Below the pieces are notes generated by a model, which saw only the letters and a list, made by a program, of their open reading frames with translations, was not told the origin of the DNA and made no database searches. The translations under genes and the position numbers were made by a program. From MED-G105 sp039819085 (GTDB lineage Bacteria > Pseudomonadota > Alphaproteobacteria > Caulobacterales > Parvularculaceae), in NCBI GenBank assembly GCA_039819085.1, contig JBCBSQ010000002.1, positions 62,001 through 126,000 of the forward strand: DNA of 64,000 nucleotides. The letters run 5' to 3'. This document shows, piece by piece, positions 7,691-16,210 of the stretch. Within the stretch, counting starts at the first letter, position 1; each line of letters begins with the position of its first letter.

Positions 7691-8647
7691 TTACTCCGCG
7701 GCCTGGGCCGGCCGCAAGAAGTAAGGCGACACCTCCGACATCGCCTCCATCATTTCGGTGATCGCCGCGCGCAGGGCCGCAAAACCGTCATGGCGAGCCA
7801 TCCGCTTTTCATCGAGATAAAGCGCCCGATTGATTTCAATCTGCAGCACATGCACGCCCTCTTCCGGACGACCATAGGTAGCCGCTACGTGGCCGCCCGC
7901 GTATGGCGTATTGCGCGACACGAGATAGCCCATGCGGGTCAATGCGTGCTCCACGAGCGCGGTCAGTCCAGCCGCGCAGGACGAGCCGTATCGATCGCCG
8001 AGCACAAAGTCGATCGGCCGGTCGCCGCGGCGGAACGGCGCGCCGCCAACCGACGGCATTGAGTGGCAATCGATCACCGCCGCGCAACCAAAGCGGTCGC
8101 GGGTCTCATTGATCAGCGCCGTCAGCGCCTCGTGGTATGGGTCGTAACATGACGCAAGGCGCCGGCGCGCTTCGAAGAATTTCAGCTTGCGCGCGTAGAT
8201 ATCATGGCCATCGGCGACAATTCTCGGGATGACGCCGAGGCCGGCGCGCACGCGGTGCGACCTTGGATCCGTTTCGTCTGTAGCAGGATCAACAAACATG
8301 CGTGGATCGAGTTCGTCGCGCGCCCTGTTCACATCGACATAGGCGCGGGGGAAAAGCGCCCGCAGGAAGGGCGCGCCAAACCGCGGCGCCTCGTCGAACA
8401 GGAGATCAACGTAACCGTCTTCGGACTGCCGCAATGCGTGCCGGTCAAGCCGGCTCATCGCCAGGAACTCCGGCGCGTAGCGACGGCCGGAATGTGGCGA
8501 AGCGTAGATCAGCGGGCTCGTGCGGGCGCCGGGCTCGACAGCCTCCACGACGCGGGGCGGGCCATTCGCCGCCTCGCCTTTCGCCGCGGCCGCCCCGCTA
8601 TCGCGTCCGCCGCGCGACTTGCGTCCATCGGAAAAGCGTTCGTTCAT
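7691..8647 (-). CDS. N-formylglutamate amidohydrolase family protein
   Basis: The protein has 318 residues. It contains the PF05013-type core: SPHSGRRYAPEF near residue 50, the LFPRAYVDVNR stretch, and VIDCHSMPS, which carries probable metal ligands. Family members deformylate N-formylglutamate in histidine degradation or hydrolyse related N-acyl amino acids. The first 35 residues are a non-conserved Arg/Gly/Ala-rich extension, so a later start is possible. It is divergent from cpdR; this neighbourhood is recurrent in alphaproteobacteria. No other hut gene is present, so a role in histidine degradation is uncertain. Confidence 0.88.
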   Translation of the reverse strand: MNERFSDGRKSRGGRDSGAAAAKGEAANGPPRVVEAVEPGARTSPLIYASPHSGRRYAPEFLAMSRLDRHALRQSEDGYVDLLFDEAPRFGAPFLRALFPRAYVDVNRARDELDPRMFVDPATDETDPRSHRVRAGLGVIPRIVADGHDIYARKLKFFEARRRLASCYDPYHEALTALINETRDRFGCAAVIDCHSMPSVGGAPFRRGDRPIDFVLGDRYGSSCAAGLTALVEHALTRMGYLVSRNTPYAGGHVAATYGRPEEGVHVLQIEINRALYLDEKRMARHDGFAALRAAITEMMEAMSEVSPYFLRPAQAAE

Positions 8648-8831
8648 AAATCGACGTTTAGCATCTGTTTGCGAGCTACGAGCTATATGACCCTAGCCAA
8701 GATTCGTTAATTCCCGGACGAACCGCCAACGCATTACTCAAGTAGAAGCGGCTTCGCCGCAAATTGCCTTTCAACGCCAAACCAAGCTACGTCCAGTGCG
8801 AGTTTGGGCCCCACGCGAAGGACCGAAGACC

Positions 8832-9188
8832 ATGGCGACGATCCTATTGGCCGAAGACGATGAGTCCATGCGGCGTTTCCTGCGCAAGGCGCTTGAACGG
8901 GCCGGACATCTTGTCGTTGACGCCAGCCAGGGCGATGAAGCGCTGACCGAACTGCAATTGCGCGAGTTTGACCTCCTCCTGACGGATATTGTGATGCCGG
9001 TGATGGACGGCATTGAACTTGCGCGACGCGCGGCGGAAATCGATCCGGACATGAAGATCATGTTTATCACCGGTTTCGCCGCGGTCGCGCTAAATCCGGT
9101 CAACAAGGCGCCGGAAGACGCGAAAGTCCTCTCAAAGCCCTTCCACCTCAAAGACCTCGTCGCTGAGGTTGATCGCGCCGTCGCCTAG
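8832..9188 (+). CDS. cpdR: Single-domain response regulator CpdR
   Basis: CpdR is the receiver-only adaptor that, when unphosphorylated, primes ClpXP for degradation of cell-cycle proteins in Caulobacter-type bacteria and is controlled through the CckA-ChpT relay. The 118 residues are one REC domain: acidic pair in LLAEDDESMRRF, phospho-acceptor D52 in LLTDIVMPVMDG, Thr in MFITGFAAVA, Lys in VLSKPFHLKDLV. The stretch ITGFAAVALNP is nearly diagnostic of CpdR. I choose the ATG at 8832; the frame is open 36 nt further upstream. No output domain is present, as expected. Confidence 0.93.
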   Translation: MATILLAEDDESMRRFLRKALERAGHLVVDASQGDEALTELQLREFDLLLTDIVMPVMDGIELARRAAEIDPDMKIMFITGFAAVALNPVNKAPEDAKVLSKPFHLKDLVAEVDRAVA

Positions 9189-9337
9189 CGAGGCCGCTGC
9201 GCCCTGACGCTCGAGGCGGAAAGGCGCGCCTTTCTTGCGCGGCCGTCGGCCGGTTGGCGAGACTGAAGCCGGAATCCGGCAAGCATGAAATCCTGCTTGA
9301 ACGCGCGCCGCCCGTCAGTTAAGGACCTGCTTCTTTC

Positions 9338-9412
9338 GGGCGTATAGCTCAGCGGGAGAGCGCTACCTTGACACGGTAGAGGTCCCAAGTTCGATCCTTG
9401 GTACGCCCACCA
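9338..9412 (+). tRNA. tRNA-Val (anticodon GAC)
   Basis: A full cloverleaf can be drawn: acceptor stem GGGCGTA/TACGCCC, D arm, anticodon stem CTACC/GGTAG with loop TTGACAC (anticodon GAC), T arm with TTCGATC, and encoded CCA at 9410-9412. It is a single copy, not in a tRNA cluster. Confidence 0.97.
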
Positions 9413-9509
9413 TCATTTCGCTCGTCGATAGCGTCGCAACCGCATTCCGGGCGTCGGCTGTCCGGCGGGCTCTTCAGACCCCGGCGCTTAAACCCCCAAC
9501 GCTTCAGAC

Positions 9510-10955
9510 TTACGAAACAAGGCGAAGCCTCGGCCCGGCGTCGACATCGGCCCCAAGGCCGATTTCGAGGTCGCCGGCGCCCCCGTCGTCGTTCCTTGTC
9601 TCATCGCGCTCGGCCACCCGCAATGAGAAGACGTTGAACCAACGGCCGTCGGCGTCCTCAACGCGGTTGAACGTCAATCCGCCGCCGCAGACTTCCGCTG
9701 CTCGGCGCGCAATGCGCAAGCCCATCGGCATCGACGCGCCTGTGGCGTTCAGATGGTCAGCCAGCTGCGTCAGCGGCATCGAATGGCGTTCGAACGCCTC
9801 TTGCGAGAATGCGGGGCCGTCGTCTGCGACATCAATCCTTGCGCCGCCCTCTTCGCAGCTCAAAAGGAAACGCACGGCCGTCGCGTCGCCTGCATGATCG
9901 TTCACATTCTCCGCCAGCCGTTCGAGCGCGGTTCGCAACGCGGAGCCGTTCGTGCGCAGAACGCAAGGAGGCGCCTCGACCGCGACTTTCTCAAAGTCCT
10001 CCACACGGTCGGCCGCATCGCGAACGATATCGCTGAGGTCGACGCGGTCGGGCTCGCTTGCGCGGTCCATTTCGTCGAGGCGATGATACTCCAGAATTCG
10101 CGAGACGTTTGCCAACAAGTCCTTCGACGCGGTTTTGATGAAGCCCGCGGACTCGATGCACCCGTCGCTTTCCCTCTCCCCCGACGCCCCCGCCTGCAGA
10201 TGGGCGAGAACGACATCGGTGAACCCGGATATCTGATGTATTGGCGTACGAATAAAGTGGACCAGCATCGACATCGCGGCGACCTTTCGCTCATTGTCGA
10301 GCCGCTCCGCATTCAGCATTTCCGCTAATTTGTCTTTGTGCGTGCGGATGATCATCGTCTTGACGAAGTCCGCCCGGTGAAGATGTTCGAGGAAATAGAC
10401 GCCAACGGCGCTGACGGCGAACACGCTCACCAGCGCGGCTGACTGGGCGAAGGCCTTTTCAGAAGCGACCTCGCCGCTGACTGCGAAGACAAAGGCGGAT
10501 CCCGCAATTACAAAGACCGCCAATGATCTCAGGAACGTGATGCGGAAGATGTATCCGAAAATCACCGCGCCCTGCATGAAGCCGAAGTAATAGACGTCCG
10601 AACTTTCCGGATGCCGCCAGATGATCGCATTGAACGCGAGCGCCAGAATAATGACGATCGCCATCACATTGCTCTCTTGCGAAATCCAGAACCCTTCGCG
10701 CCTGAGCCCCAGGTAGAGCGGAACCGCGACGACCAGTGCGACGCAGCGGATGATCAAGGCCTCCAGAGGGTTCGGATAGAGGATCCAGTCCGCGATGTGA
10801 AACAGAATAATGACGACGAAAATCGTCTGAACTCCGATTAAGTTCAAAGAGCGATTTCGATCACGCGCGTATGTACGGTAGGCGCGTTCAAGCTCTTCCG
10901 AGGCGAATTTCGCATCGAAAAGGCTGATCTTTGCGTTTTCTCCGGGAGCCAGCAC
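9510..10955 (-). CDS. Orphan membrane histidine kinase with six-TM sensor region
   Basis: The protein has 481 residues. Hydrophobic segments at about 41-60, 66-84, 97-113, 124-138, 142-160 and 172-189 give a six-helix membrane sensor with almost no periplasmic domain, suggesting sensing of something in or near the membrane. A short coiled linker leads to the H-box (LVHFIRTPIHQ; likely phospho-accepting H233) and a divergent ATPase domain with N-box ENVNDHA, DVADDGPAF and MGLRIARR. The start is GTG at 10955, because an in-frame stop lies just upstream. No response regulator is adjacent. It is divergent, across 387 bp, from the diiron-protein/acyltransferase pair, so it could sense or control that pathway. 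Confidence 0.86.
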   Translation of the reverse strand: MLAPGENAKISLFDAKFASEELERAYRTYARDRNRSLNLIGVQTIFVVIILFHIADWILYPNPLEALIIRCVALVVAVPLYLGLRREGFWISQESNVMAIVIILALAFNAIIWRHPESSDVYYFGFMQGAVIFGYIFRITFLRSLAVFVIAGSAFVFAVSGEVASEKAFAQSAALVSVFAVSAVGVYFLEHLHRADFVKTMIIRTHKDKLAEMLNAERLDNERKVAAMSMLVHFIRTPIHQISGFTDVVLAHLQAGASGERESDGCIESAGFIKTASKDLLANVSRILEYHRLDEMDRASEPDRVDLSDIVRDAADRVEDFEKVAVEAPPCVLRTNGSALRTALERLAENVNDHAGDATAVRFLLSCEEGGARIDVADDGPAFSQEAFERHSMPLTQLADHLNATGASMPMGLRIARRAAEVCGGGLTFNRVEDADGRWFNVFSLRVAERDETRNDDGGAGDLEIGLGADVDAGPRLRLVS

Positions 10956-11342
10956 GCCACGCCTACATCTTATCGAGTTTCCTCCAAGTTCAGACAGATA
11001 GGTGAGCCTTCGCTTAACGTACTCACACGAAATCCGGCGTCATTTGGCGCCTTTGGAAGGCGGATAAGCGCCTCTTTGAGTGCCAATCAAAGCGGTTCGC
11101 GGACGAATCGACGAAAGACGATCTGTCCCCGAATCATTAAGATCACTACATCTCGCAATCGAAATCGTCCCGCGAACCGGAACCCAAAAGTTAACGCGGC
11201 GTGACGCCCCTCAACCTATCAGCGCGATTTGTTCCGTACTCGCTCCAACACGCAGTAAAAAGTCATCAGACTCCGTTGATTCGCGTAGCCCATATGATTA
11301 GTTTCAATATGGTTAACAGAGGGGGGTGATTAGGAGGGTTTT
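10956..11342. other. 387-bp divergent promoter region between kinase and diiron-protein genes
   Basis: No gene is seen. The region must hold promoters for both directions. It contains a long inverted repeat: the arm starting CGGTTCGCGG at 11093 pairs with CCGCGAACCG at 11170-11179, and pairing extends inward to about 14 bp with one bulged base (arms 11093-11106 and 11165-11179). A good ribosome site (AGGAGGG) ends the region in front of the ATG at 11343. Confidence 0.6.
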
Positions 11343-12095
11343 ATGGACTCTACAAATACGATGAACCGCCTTTTGGAGGCCTTCAAGCCGACGCTCCAGG
11401 ACTTCATGGCGTCGCCGGCGATCGCCGCTTTGGCGACGGGCGAGATGACAGTCGATGAATATCGGTCGATCACCCGGGAGCTGTACCATCAGGTGCGCGA
11501 AACGCCGCAATTGTTCGCCATGGCGACGACGACGTTCAAGGGTCGCCAGCGCGACCTTGTGAAAATGGTCCTCAGCCATTCATTGTCGGAAGTCGGTCAC
11601 GAGCAGCTGGCGCTGAATGACTATGTCACGCTTGGCGGCGACGGGGAGCGCATCCCCTATGAAACGCCATTGCCGACGACGACGGCCCTGTTCGGATACT
11701 GGCGTTATCAGATGACGAATCTTCGACCGATGGGGTTCCTGGGCTACGTCTTCTTTCTAGAGTTTCTGCCGACGCACGCCGGAAACGGCATGAAGGACAT
11801 GCTGATGCGGATCGGCGTGCCGGAGGCGGCGGTCACATTCCTTGCCGAGCACAATGAGGCGGACGTCCATCACAATCGCCTGATGGAAAAGTACGCTGAA
11901 GGGCTGATCGTCAATGAAGCGGACTTCGCGGCCGTGGTGTACGGAATGCAGACGACCGGGCGTCTTTACGCTCAGATGCTGCAAGCCGCCCGAGAAGACG
12001 TTCAGCGGCCCTTCGCCCGCGGATGGAACTGGTTCGAATTGGAAGCCGACGGACTGACCCCGGAATCGCTCGGCGCGAAAAGAAAGGTCGCTTAG
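11343..12095 (+). CDS. Heme-oxygenase-like diiron protein (iron-containing redox enzyme family)
   Basis: The protein is 250 residues and all-helical, resembling TENA/PqqC-like and heme-oxygenase-like diiron oxidases (the superfamily of UndA, CADD and BesC). Candidate iron ligands fall on three helices: E83 and H86 in HSLSEVGHEQ, E140 in FFLEFLP, and H170, D174, H177 in EHNEADVHHNR. The H-x3-D-x2-H spacing matches that superfamily. Members cleave C-C bonds or oxidise fatty acids, amino acids or small amines with O2; the substrate here is unknown. It is followed after 70 nt by a FeeM-like acyltransferase, suggesting a two-gene biosynthetic unit that acts on an acylated product or its precursor. 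Confidence 0.82.
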   Translation: MDSTNTMNRLLEAFKPTLQDFMASPAIAALATGEMTVDEYRSITRELYHQVRETPQLFAMATTTFKGRQRDLVKMVLSHSLSEVGHEQLALNDYVTLGGDGERIPYETPLPTTTALFGYWRYQMTNLRPMGFLGYVFFLEFLPTHAGNGMKDMLMRIGVPEAAVTFLAEHNEADVHHNRLMEKYAEGLIVNEADFAAVVYGMQTTGRLYAQMLQAAREDVQRPFARGWNWFELEADGLTPESLGAKRKVA

Positions 12096-12165
12096 ACGCG
12101 GCGTGAGGCGCTGCGTCACGCGCCGCTTTGACGTGACGCAGCGCCGGCCGCAAAGCGAATCCCAA

Positions 12166-12807
12166 ATGAAAATCAACATCGCAGCTCCTGGAGAGCTTAG
12201 CTCGGACAAACTCCGGCAAATCTTTGAATTTCGCTATCGCATTTACATCGACGAGCTGGGTTTTCGCGACTCGCACGCCGATCACGAAAGCAAGATCATT
12301 TCCGACGACCTTGATCCGAAGGCGTATCATTTCTACGCCGAACGTGAACAAGCCGACGGCGCAAGCGGGGCAGACGGCGCGAGCGAGATTGTCGGCGTCG
12401 GACGGTTCAACGTTCTGCGCGACTATTGCAATGACGAGACCGTGGAGCTTTTCCAGCTCAAGTCGCTGACGTCGGACTATCTGGAGACTTGCCTCGTCTC
12501 CACCATGATCATGGTGACGCCGGACCATCGTGGCGGAACCTTGCCGATGGAGATCGCAATTGCGCAGCTTAAGGCGGCGCAAACGCTCGACGTCGACTGG
12601 TGCGTCATTTCATGCCACTTCGAGCGCAAGGGGTTTTTCCAGCGAATTGGTTTTGAAGAGTTCGTGCCGGAATCAACTCACCCGGACTTCGGCCGGATTG
12701 CGCTAATGAAGCTGAACTTGCGCACGGCGATCACGCCCGACGTAAACGCCCCGAATCCCGACAAGGAAGCGCTGTTGAAGAAGCGCGCGTCCTTGGCCGC
12801 GGAATGA
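12166..12807 (+). CDS. FeeM/autoinducer-synthase-like N-acyltransferase
   Basis: The protein has 213 residues and a GNAT fold. The N-terminal motif IFEFRYRIYIDELGF is the signature of the group that contains N-acyl amino acid synthase FeeM and acyl-homoserine-lactone synthases, which join an acyl chain (usually from acyl-ACP) to an amine. The core strand VGVGRFNVL and the C-terminal FFQRIGFEEFVPE fit this. Residues 63-73 carry a six-residue duplication (ADGASG, ADGAS) in a surface loop. I choose the ATG at 12166; the frame is open 63 nt upstream, and no strong ribosome site is seen for either start. Product and acceptor are unknown. The upstream diiron gene is probably its partner. Confidence 0.78.
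   Translation: MKINIAAPGELSSDKLRQIFEFRYRIYIDELGFRDSHADHESKIISDDLDPKAYHFYAEREQADGASGADGASEIVGVGRFNVLRDYCNDETVELFQLKSLTSDYLETCLVSTMIMVTPDHRGGTLPMEIAIAQLKAAQTLDVDWCVISCHFERKGFFQRIGFEEFVPESTHPDFGRIALMKLNLRTAITPDVNAPNPDKEALLKKRASLAAE
12352..12384 (+). repeat. In-frame duplication in the FeeM-like gene
   Basis: An 18-bp unit (GCCGACGGCGCAAGCGGG and its variant) is repeated nearly twice. It encodes ADGASG then ADGAS in a predicted loop and leaves the reading frame intact. Confidence 0.75.
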
Positions 12808-12953
12808 TTGCAATGCGCCGGCGCGCCTGAAGCGCCCTCGCGCGGCGATCCTGCGCAGCCACCTCCCGAAGCGCGTCGGCGGAGCGAGATTTCGCGCGGC
12901 GCGCTTCCCTTATACGCATTGTGTCCGCGGGCCATCTGGCCTAGGCCGAGACA

Positions 12954-13109
12954 ATGGCGGATAGTTTAGACCATCAGGCATCAGCGAGCGTCGACAGGAT
13001 TGCCCCCATCGCGCTCGTCGCCGCGGACGACGTCATCGTCCTGTCGAAGATTTACGCTGAAATCCTTCGTCGGTGTTTCACCTCGCCGCCGCTGGCGCGA
13101 GAAGGCTGA
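12954..13109 (+). CDS. Possible 51-residue protein (micro-ORF)
   Basis: ATG at 12954 to TGA at 13107 encodes 51 residues with a hydrophobic centre (IAPIALVAADDVIVLSKIY) and a basic C-terminal part. It lies 21 nt before the membrane protein gene on the same strand, which is compatible with cotranscription. There is no family recognition and only a weak ribosome site (GAGACA), so it may be a leader peptide or a chance frame. Confidence 0.3.
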   Translation: MADSLDHQASASVDRIAPIALVAADDVIVLSKIYAEILRRCFTSPPLAREG

Positions 13110-13130
13110 AACGCCCTGCAAAGGACTTTT

Positions 13131-13742
13131 ATGGGTAGGTTTGAGTACGCCGCCAGCCAGATCAGCGCCGTCTGGAAGATGGCGCGGAACGACCCCGACT
13201 GGCGAGAGGACCTCGACGCCAGCGTCGACGGCGTCTTCCGTTCTTTTGAAGCGGCGTTCTACGCGATCCCTCTAAGCGTCATTCTGTTCGCTTTCTTTCT
13301 GCGCGCGGCGGCCAACGCGGAGGAACCGCCATCGGCGCCGCTGTTCAGCGCGTCGCCTGCGATTTTCATTGGCGTACAAACTGTCGCCTATATTGCGGAG
13401 TGGGCGGCCGGCGTAACCCTTTTGGCGATCGCGGCCCGGTCCCTGAATGCGAGCCGCAGCGCCGCTCCCCTGATCGCGAGCTATAACTGGGCGCAACCGC
13501 CGATCACGGCCCTTCAGACCGTAACGATGGGAGGGATCGCGATAACAGGCGCATCCGCATCGTCAGTCGCCATCGCGTTCGCCTCAATCATACTTCAAAT
13601 GATCATTCTCTGGGGCGTCGTCAGGCGAGCGCTAGAATGCGATATCGGCGTCACCGTCGCAATTCTGGCCGGACTTCTGGTCTCGAGCATTCTGGCCGCA
13701 TCGCTAGTCGTCAATCTCGGCGCCGCCCTTTTCACCGGCTAG
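13131..13742 (+). CDS. Integral membrane protein of unknown function
   Basis: The protein has 203 residues with an AAGGA ribosome site. Four to five hydrophobic helices can be seen (about 47-62, 76-100, 120-140, 145-166, 175-200), with a polar N-terminus of about 40 residues (WKMARNDPDWREDLDASVDGVF). I do not recognise the family. Proteins of this type near truA-fmt-def are found in several alphaproteobacteria, usually as hypothetical. Its last 39 bases overlap the end of truA on the opposite strand, so the two transcripts are convergent and share a 3' overlap. Confidence 0.72.
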   Translation: MGRFEYAASQISAVWKMARNDPDWREDLDASVDGVFRSFEAAFYAIPLSVILFAFFLRAAANAEEPPSAPLFSASPAIFIGVQTVAYIAEWAAGVTLLAIAARSLNASRSAAPLIASYNWAQPPITALQTVTMGGIAITGASASSVAIAFASIILQMIILWGVVRRALECDIGVTVAILAGLLVSSILAASLVVNLGAALFTG

Positions 13743-14492
13743 CCCAGATTCCGCATCATACTCCGCACGCAAAAAATAAAGGCCGTGAGCCGGCGCGACG
13801 CGGCCACAGGCGCGTCTGTCCCGCGCATTGAGCGCCGCCTTCATGTCAGCCGGCGCCCAGCGTCCGAGGCCAACTTCGACAAGGCTGCCGGCGATTGAGC
13901 GGATCTGGTGCTGCAGGAAAGACGGCGCGCGCGCAAATATCCGTATCCGGTCCTTATCCACAGTCACGTCCAGCTCCGACACGGTCTTGACCGGCGACGC
14001 CGCCTGGCACTGCGCGGCGCGGAATGTCGTAAAGTCATGCTTGCCGATTAGCGCGCGGGCGGCGGAGCGCATCGCCTCAGCGTCGAGCGGGCCGGCGAGC
14101 CGCCAGGCGCGGCCCGCGTCCAGCGCAAGCGGCGCCCGGCGCGCGACAATCAGGTATTCATACGCGCGCGCCGTCGCCGAAAAGCGCGCATGGAAATCAT
14201 CGCCTACGGCTTCGGCGTCCAGGATGGCGATCGGATCCGGTTTCAGATGGTGATTGATGGCGTCGCGCAAAACCTGCGCGTCAACCTTGCGCTGGATATC
14301 CACGTGCGCGGTCATCGCGCGCGCGTGAACGCCGGCGTCCGTGCGTCCCGCCGCAGCCGCTGTGACGCGTTCGCCGCAAAACAGTTCGACAGCGGTCTCC
14401 AGCGCGCCCTGTACGGACGATCCGTTCTTCTGGCGCTGCCAGCCGACGAAGGGCGCGCCGTCATACTCGAGCGTGAGGCGATAGCGCGGCAT
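13704..14492 (-). CDS. truA: tRNA pseudouridine synthase A
   Basis: Forms pseudouridine at positions 38-40 of the tRNA anticodon arm. The 262 residues begin MPRYRLTLEYDGAPFVGWQRQ. The catalytic aspartate is in the AAAGRTDAGVHA motif near residue 52. The open frame runs upstream through fmt, but the ATG at 14492, 8 nt after the fmt stop, gives the proper family start. It is third in the def-fmt-truA order. The 3' end overlaps the convergent membrane-protein gene by 39 nt. Confidence 0.95.
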   Translation of the reverse strand: MPRYRLTLEYDGAPFVGWQRQKNGSSVQGALETAVELFCGERVTAAAAGRTDAGVHARAMTAHVDIQRKVDAQVLRDAINHHLKPDPIAILDAEAVGDDFHARFSATARAYEYLIVARRAPLALDAGRAWRLAGPLDAEAMRSAARALIGKHDFTTFRAAQCQAASPVKTVSELDVTVDKDRIRIFARAPSFLQHQIRSIAGSLVEVGLGRWAPADMKAALNARDRRACGRVAPAHGLYFLRAEYDAESGLAGEKGGAEIDD

Positions 14493-14500
14493 CGCGACAG

Positions 14501-15439
14501 CTAGAGCGCATCGCCAGCGGCGAGCGGAAAGCCGCGCAGAAACGTCGCTGCGTCCTGCGCCGACTTGCCCGCGCGCTGAAGCCGAAGAAGCTCCACCGCG
14601 CCTTCGCCGCATTTAACGACCAGGTTTTGATCCGCCTGCAGAACGACGCCCGGCGGGGCGCTGTCGGACGGGGCGCGGGCTGTTCGAGACATCAGCGCCT
14701 TCACCCGGGTAGGCGCGCCGTCCCGCGACGCTTCGAACCACGCTCCCGGAAACGGCGATAGTCCCCTGATGTGGCGGTCAATCTCTGAAGCGGAACGCGA
14801 CCAGTCGATGCGCGCTTCGTCAGGCGTGATCTTCTCCGCGTAGGTGACGCCTTCCTCGCTCTGCGGCGTCTCGACGATCTGGCCACGCTCAAGCGCCGCC
14901 AGAAACCGCGGCAATAACGCCGCGCCGATCTCAGCAAGCCGGTCATGCAGGCTGGCGAACGTATCGTCGGGGCGAATGGGGGTCGACTCCGAAAGGAGCA
15001 CCGGTCCTGTGTCCAGGCCCTCCTCCATGCGCATGACCTGAACGCCCGTCACTTCATCGCCCGCCATGATCGCGCGCTGAATGGGCGCCGCGCCGCGCCA
15101 GCGCGGCAATAAAGACGCATGCAGATTGAAACACCCCTCGCGCGTCGCCTCCAGCGCCGCGTGGGGCAGGATGACGCCATATGCGACCACAATCGCCGCC
15201 TCCGCGCCAAGCGCCTTCAACTCTTCGGCGGCGGTTCCTTTTCGAAACCCCTTCGGCGTTCGCACGTCGAGGCCATGCTCAAGCGCAAGAGCATGAACGG
15301 GACTAGGCCGCTCCTTCTTGCCGCGGCCGGCCGGCTGAGGCGCTCTTGTGTAGACCGACGCAATCTCATGATCGGCCGCGATCAGCGCGCCGAGGCATTG
15401 CGCGGCGAAATCTGGCGTACCCATAAAGACAAGACGCAT
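14501..15439 (-). CDS. fmt: Methionyl-tRNA formyltransferase
   Basis: Adds a formyl group from 10-formyl-tetrahydrofolate to initiator Met-tRNA. The 312 residues show the N-terminal MRLVFMGTPDFA, the catalytic FNLHASLLPRWRGAAPIQ block (Asn and His of the hydrolase-like centre), and the C-terminal OB-like domain. It lies between def, 67 nt upstream, and truA. This is the conserved initiator-methionine processing operon. Confidence 0.97.
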   Translation of the reverse strand: MRLVFMGTPDFAAQCLGALIAADHEIASVYTRAPQPAGRGKKERPSPVHALALEHGLDVRTPKGFRKGTAAEELKALGAEAAIVVAYGVILPHAALEATREGCFNLHASLLPRWRGAAPIQRAIMAGDEVTGVQVMRMEEGLDTGPVLLSESTPIRPDDTFASLHDRLAEIGAALLPRFLAALERGQIVETPQSEEGVTYAEKITPDEARIDWSRSASEIDRHIRGLSPFPGAWFEASRDGAPTRVKALMSRTARAPSDSAPPGVVLQADQNLVVKCGEGAVELLRLQRAGKSAQDAATFLRGFPLAAGDAL

Positions 15440-15506
15440 GGCGGTGAAACTTTCAGCGCTCTGATGAACGGCGGGTCGATTAATTTTCCGCGCCGGACGC
15501 TAGCGT

Positions 15507-16025
15507 CTACTCGGCGGCGGCGAGGCGCTGTTCTTTCTTGAGCTTCTTCAGAATGCGGTCCCGCTTCAGGCGCGAGAGATGGTCCACAAAAAGAATACCC
15601 TCCAGATGATCCATCTCATGCTGAACGCACACTGCAAAAAGCCCTTCAGCTTCCTCCTCGCGCGGCGTTCCGTCATAGTCGAGGTACTTCACCCTGCACT
15701 TCAACGGCCGCTCGACGTCGTCGTAGAACTCCGGCAACGACAGACAGCCTTCCTGATAAGGGGCGGTGTCTTCGGAAGGCTCCAGAATCTCCGGATTGAC
15801 GAAGTAGCGCGGGGCAGGCTCCTCGCCCTCAACGGCGAGGTCCATGACGATGACGCGTTTCGGGACGCCCACCTGGATCGCGGCGAGGCCGATCCCGTTC
15901 GCGTCGTACATGGTCTCCAGCATGTCATCCATCAGCGCGCGCACGTCGTCATCGACGGCGGCGACCGGCTGTGACACCTCACGCAGACGCGGATCGGGCG
16001 CGATCACGATCTCTCGAATAGCCAT
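15507..16025 (-). CDS. def: Peptide deformylase
   Basis: Removes the formyl group from nascent proteins with a mononuclear metal centre. The 172 residues contain all three signatures: GIGLAAIQVG, EGCLSLP (Cys ligand) and QHEMDHLEG (two His ligands and the catalytic Glu). It is the first gene of def-fmt-truA. Confidence 0.97.
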   Translation of the reverse strand: MAIREIVIAPDPRLREVSQPVAAVDDDVRALMDDMLETMYDANGIGLAAIQVGVPKRVIVMDLAVEGEEPAPRYFVNPEILEPSEDTAPYQEGCLSLPEFYDDVERPLKCRVKYLDYDGTPREEEAEGLFAVCVQHEMDHLEGILFVDHLSRLKRDRILKKLKKEQRLAAAE

Positions 16026-16210
16026 GGCCCGGAGGTAAGTCCGTGGCGCGCGCCCGTCAAGCGAGCGGCGAGCCCTTGTCCGATCGCCTGATTTGGACCC
16101 GCGCAGCGCAAAAAATCGCGATAAAACGATGTGTTAACCAAACCCTTCGCTGGCGGGCCGGTTAATCTGTGTTAATAAAGTGACGTGTTGCGTTGATTGG
16201 GGGATGCGTC

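Noticed and set aside
16134..16175. Three TTAA elements upstream of the RmuC-like gene, considered as a CtrA box
   Set aside because: The closest pair is TTAA-N6-TTAA, one base short of the TTAA-N7-TTAA consensus; not strong enough to annotate.
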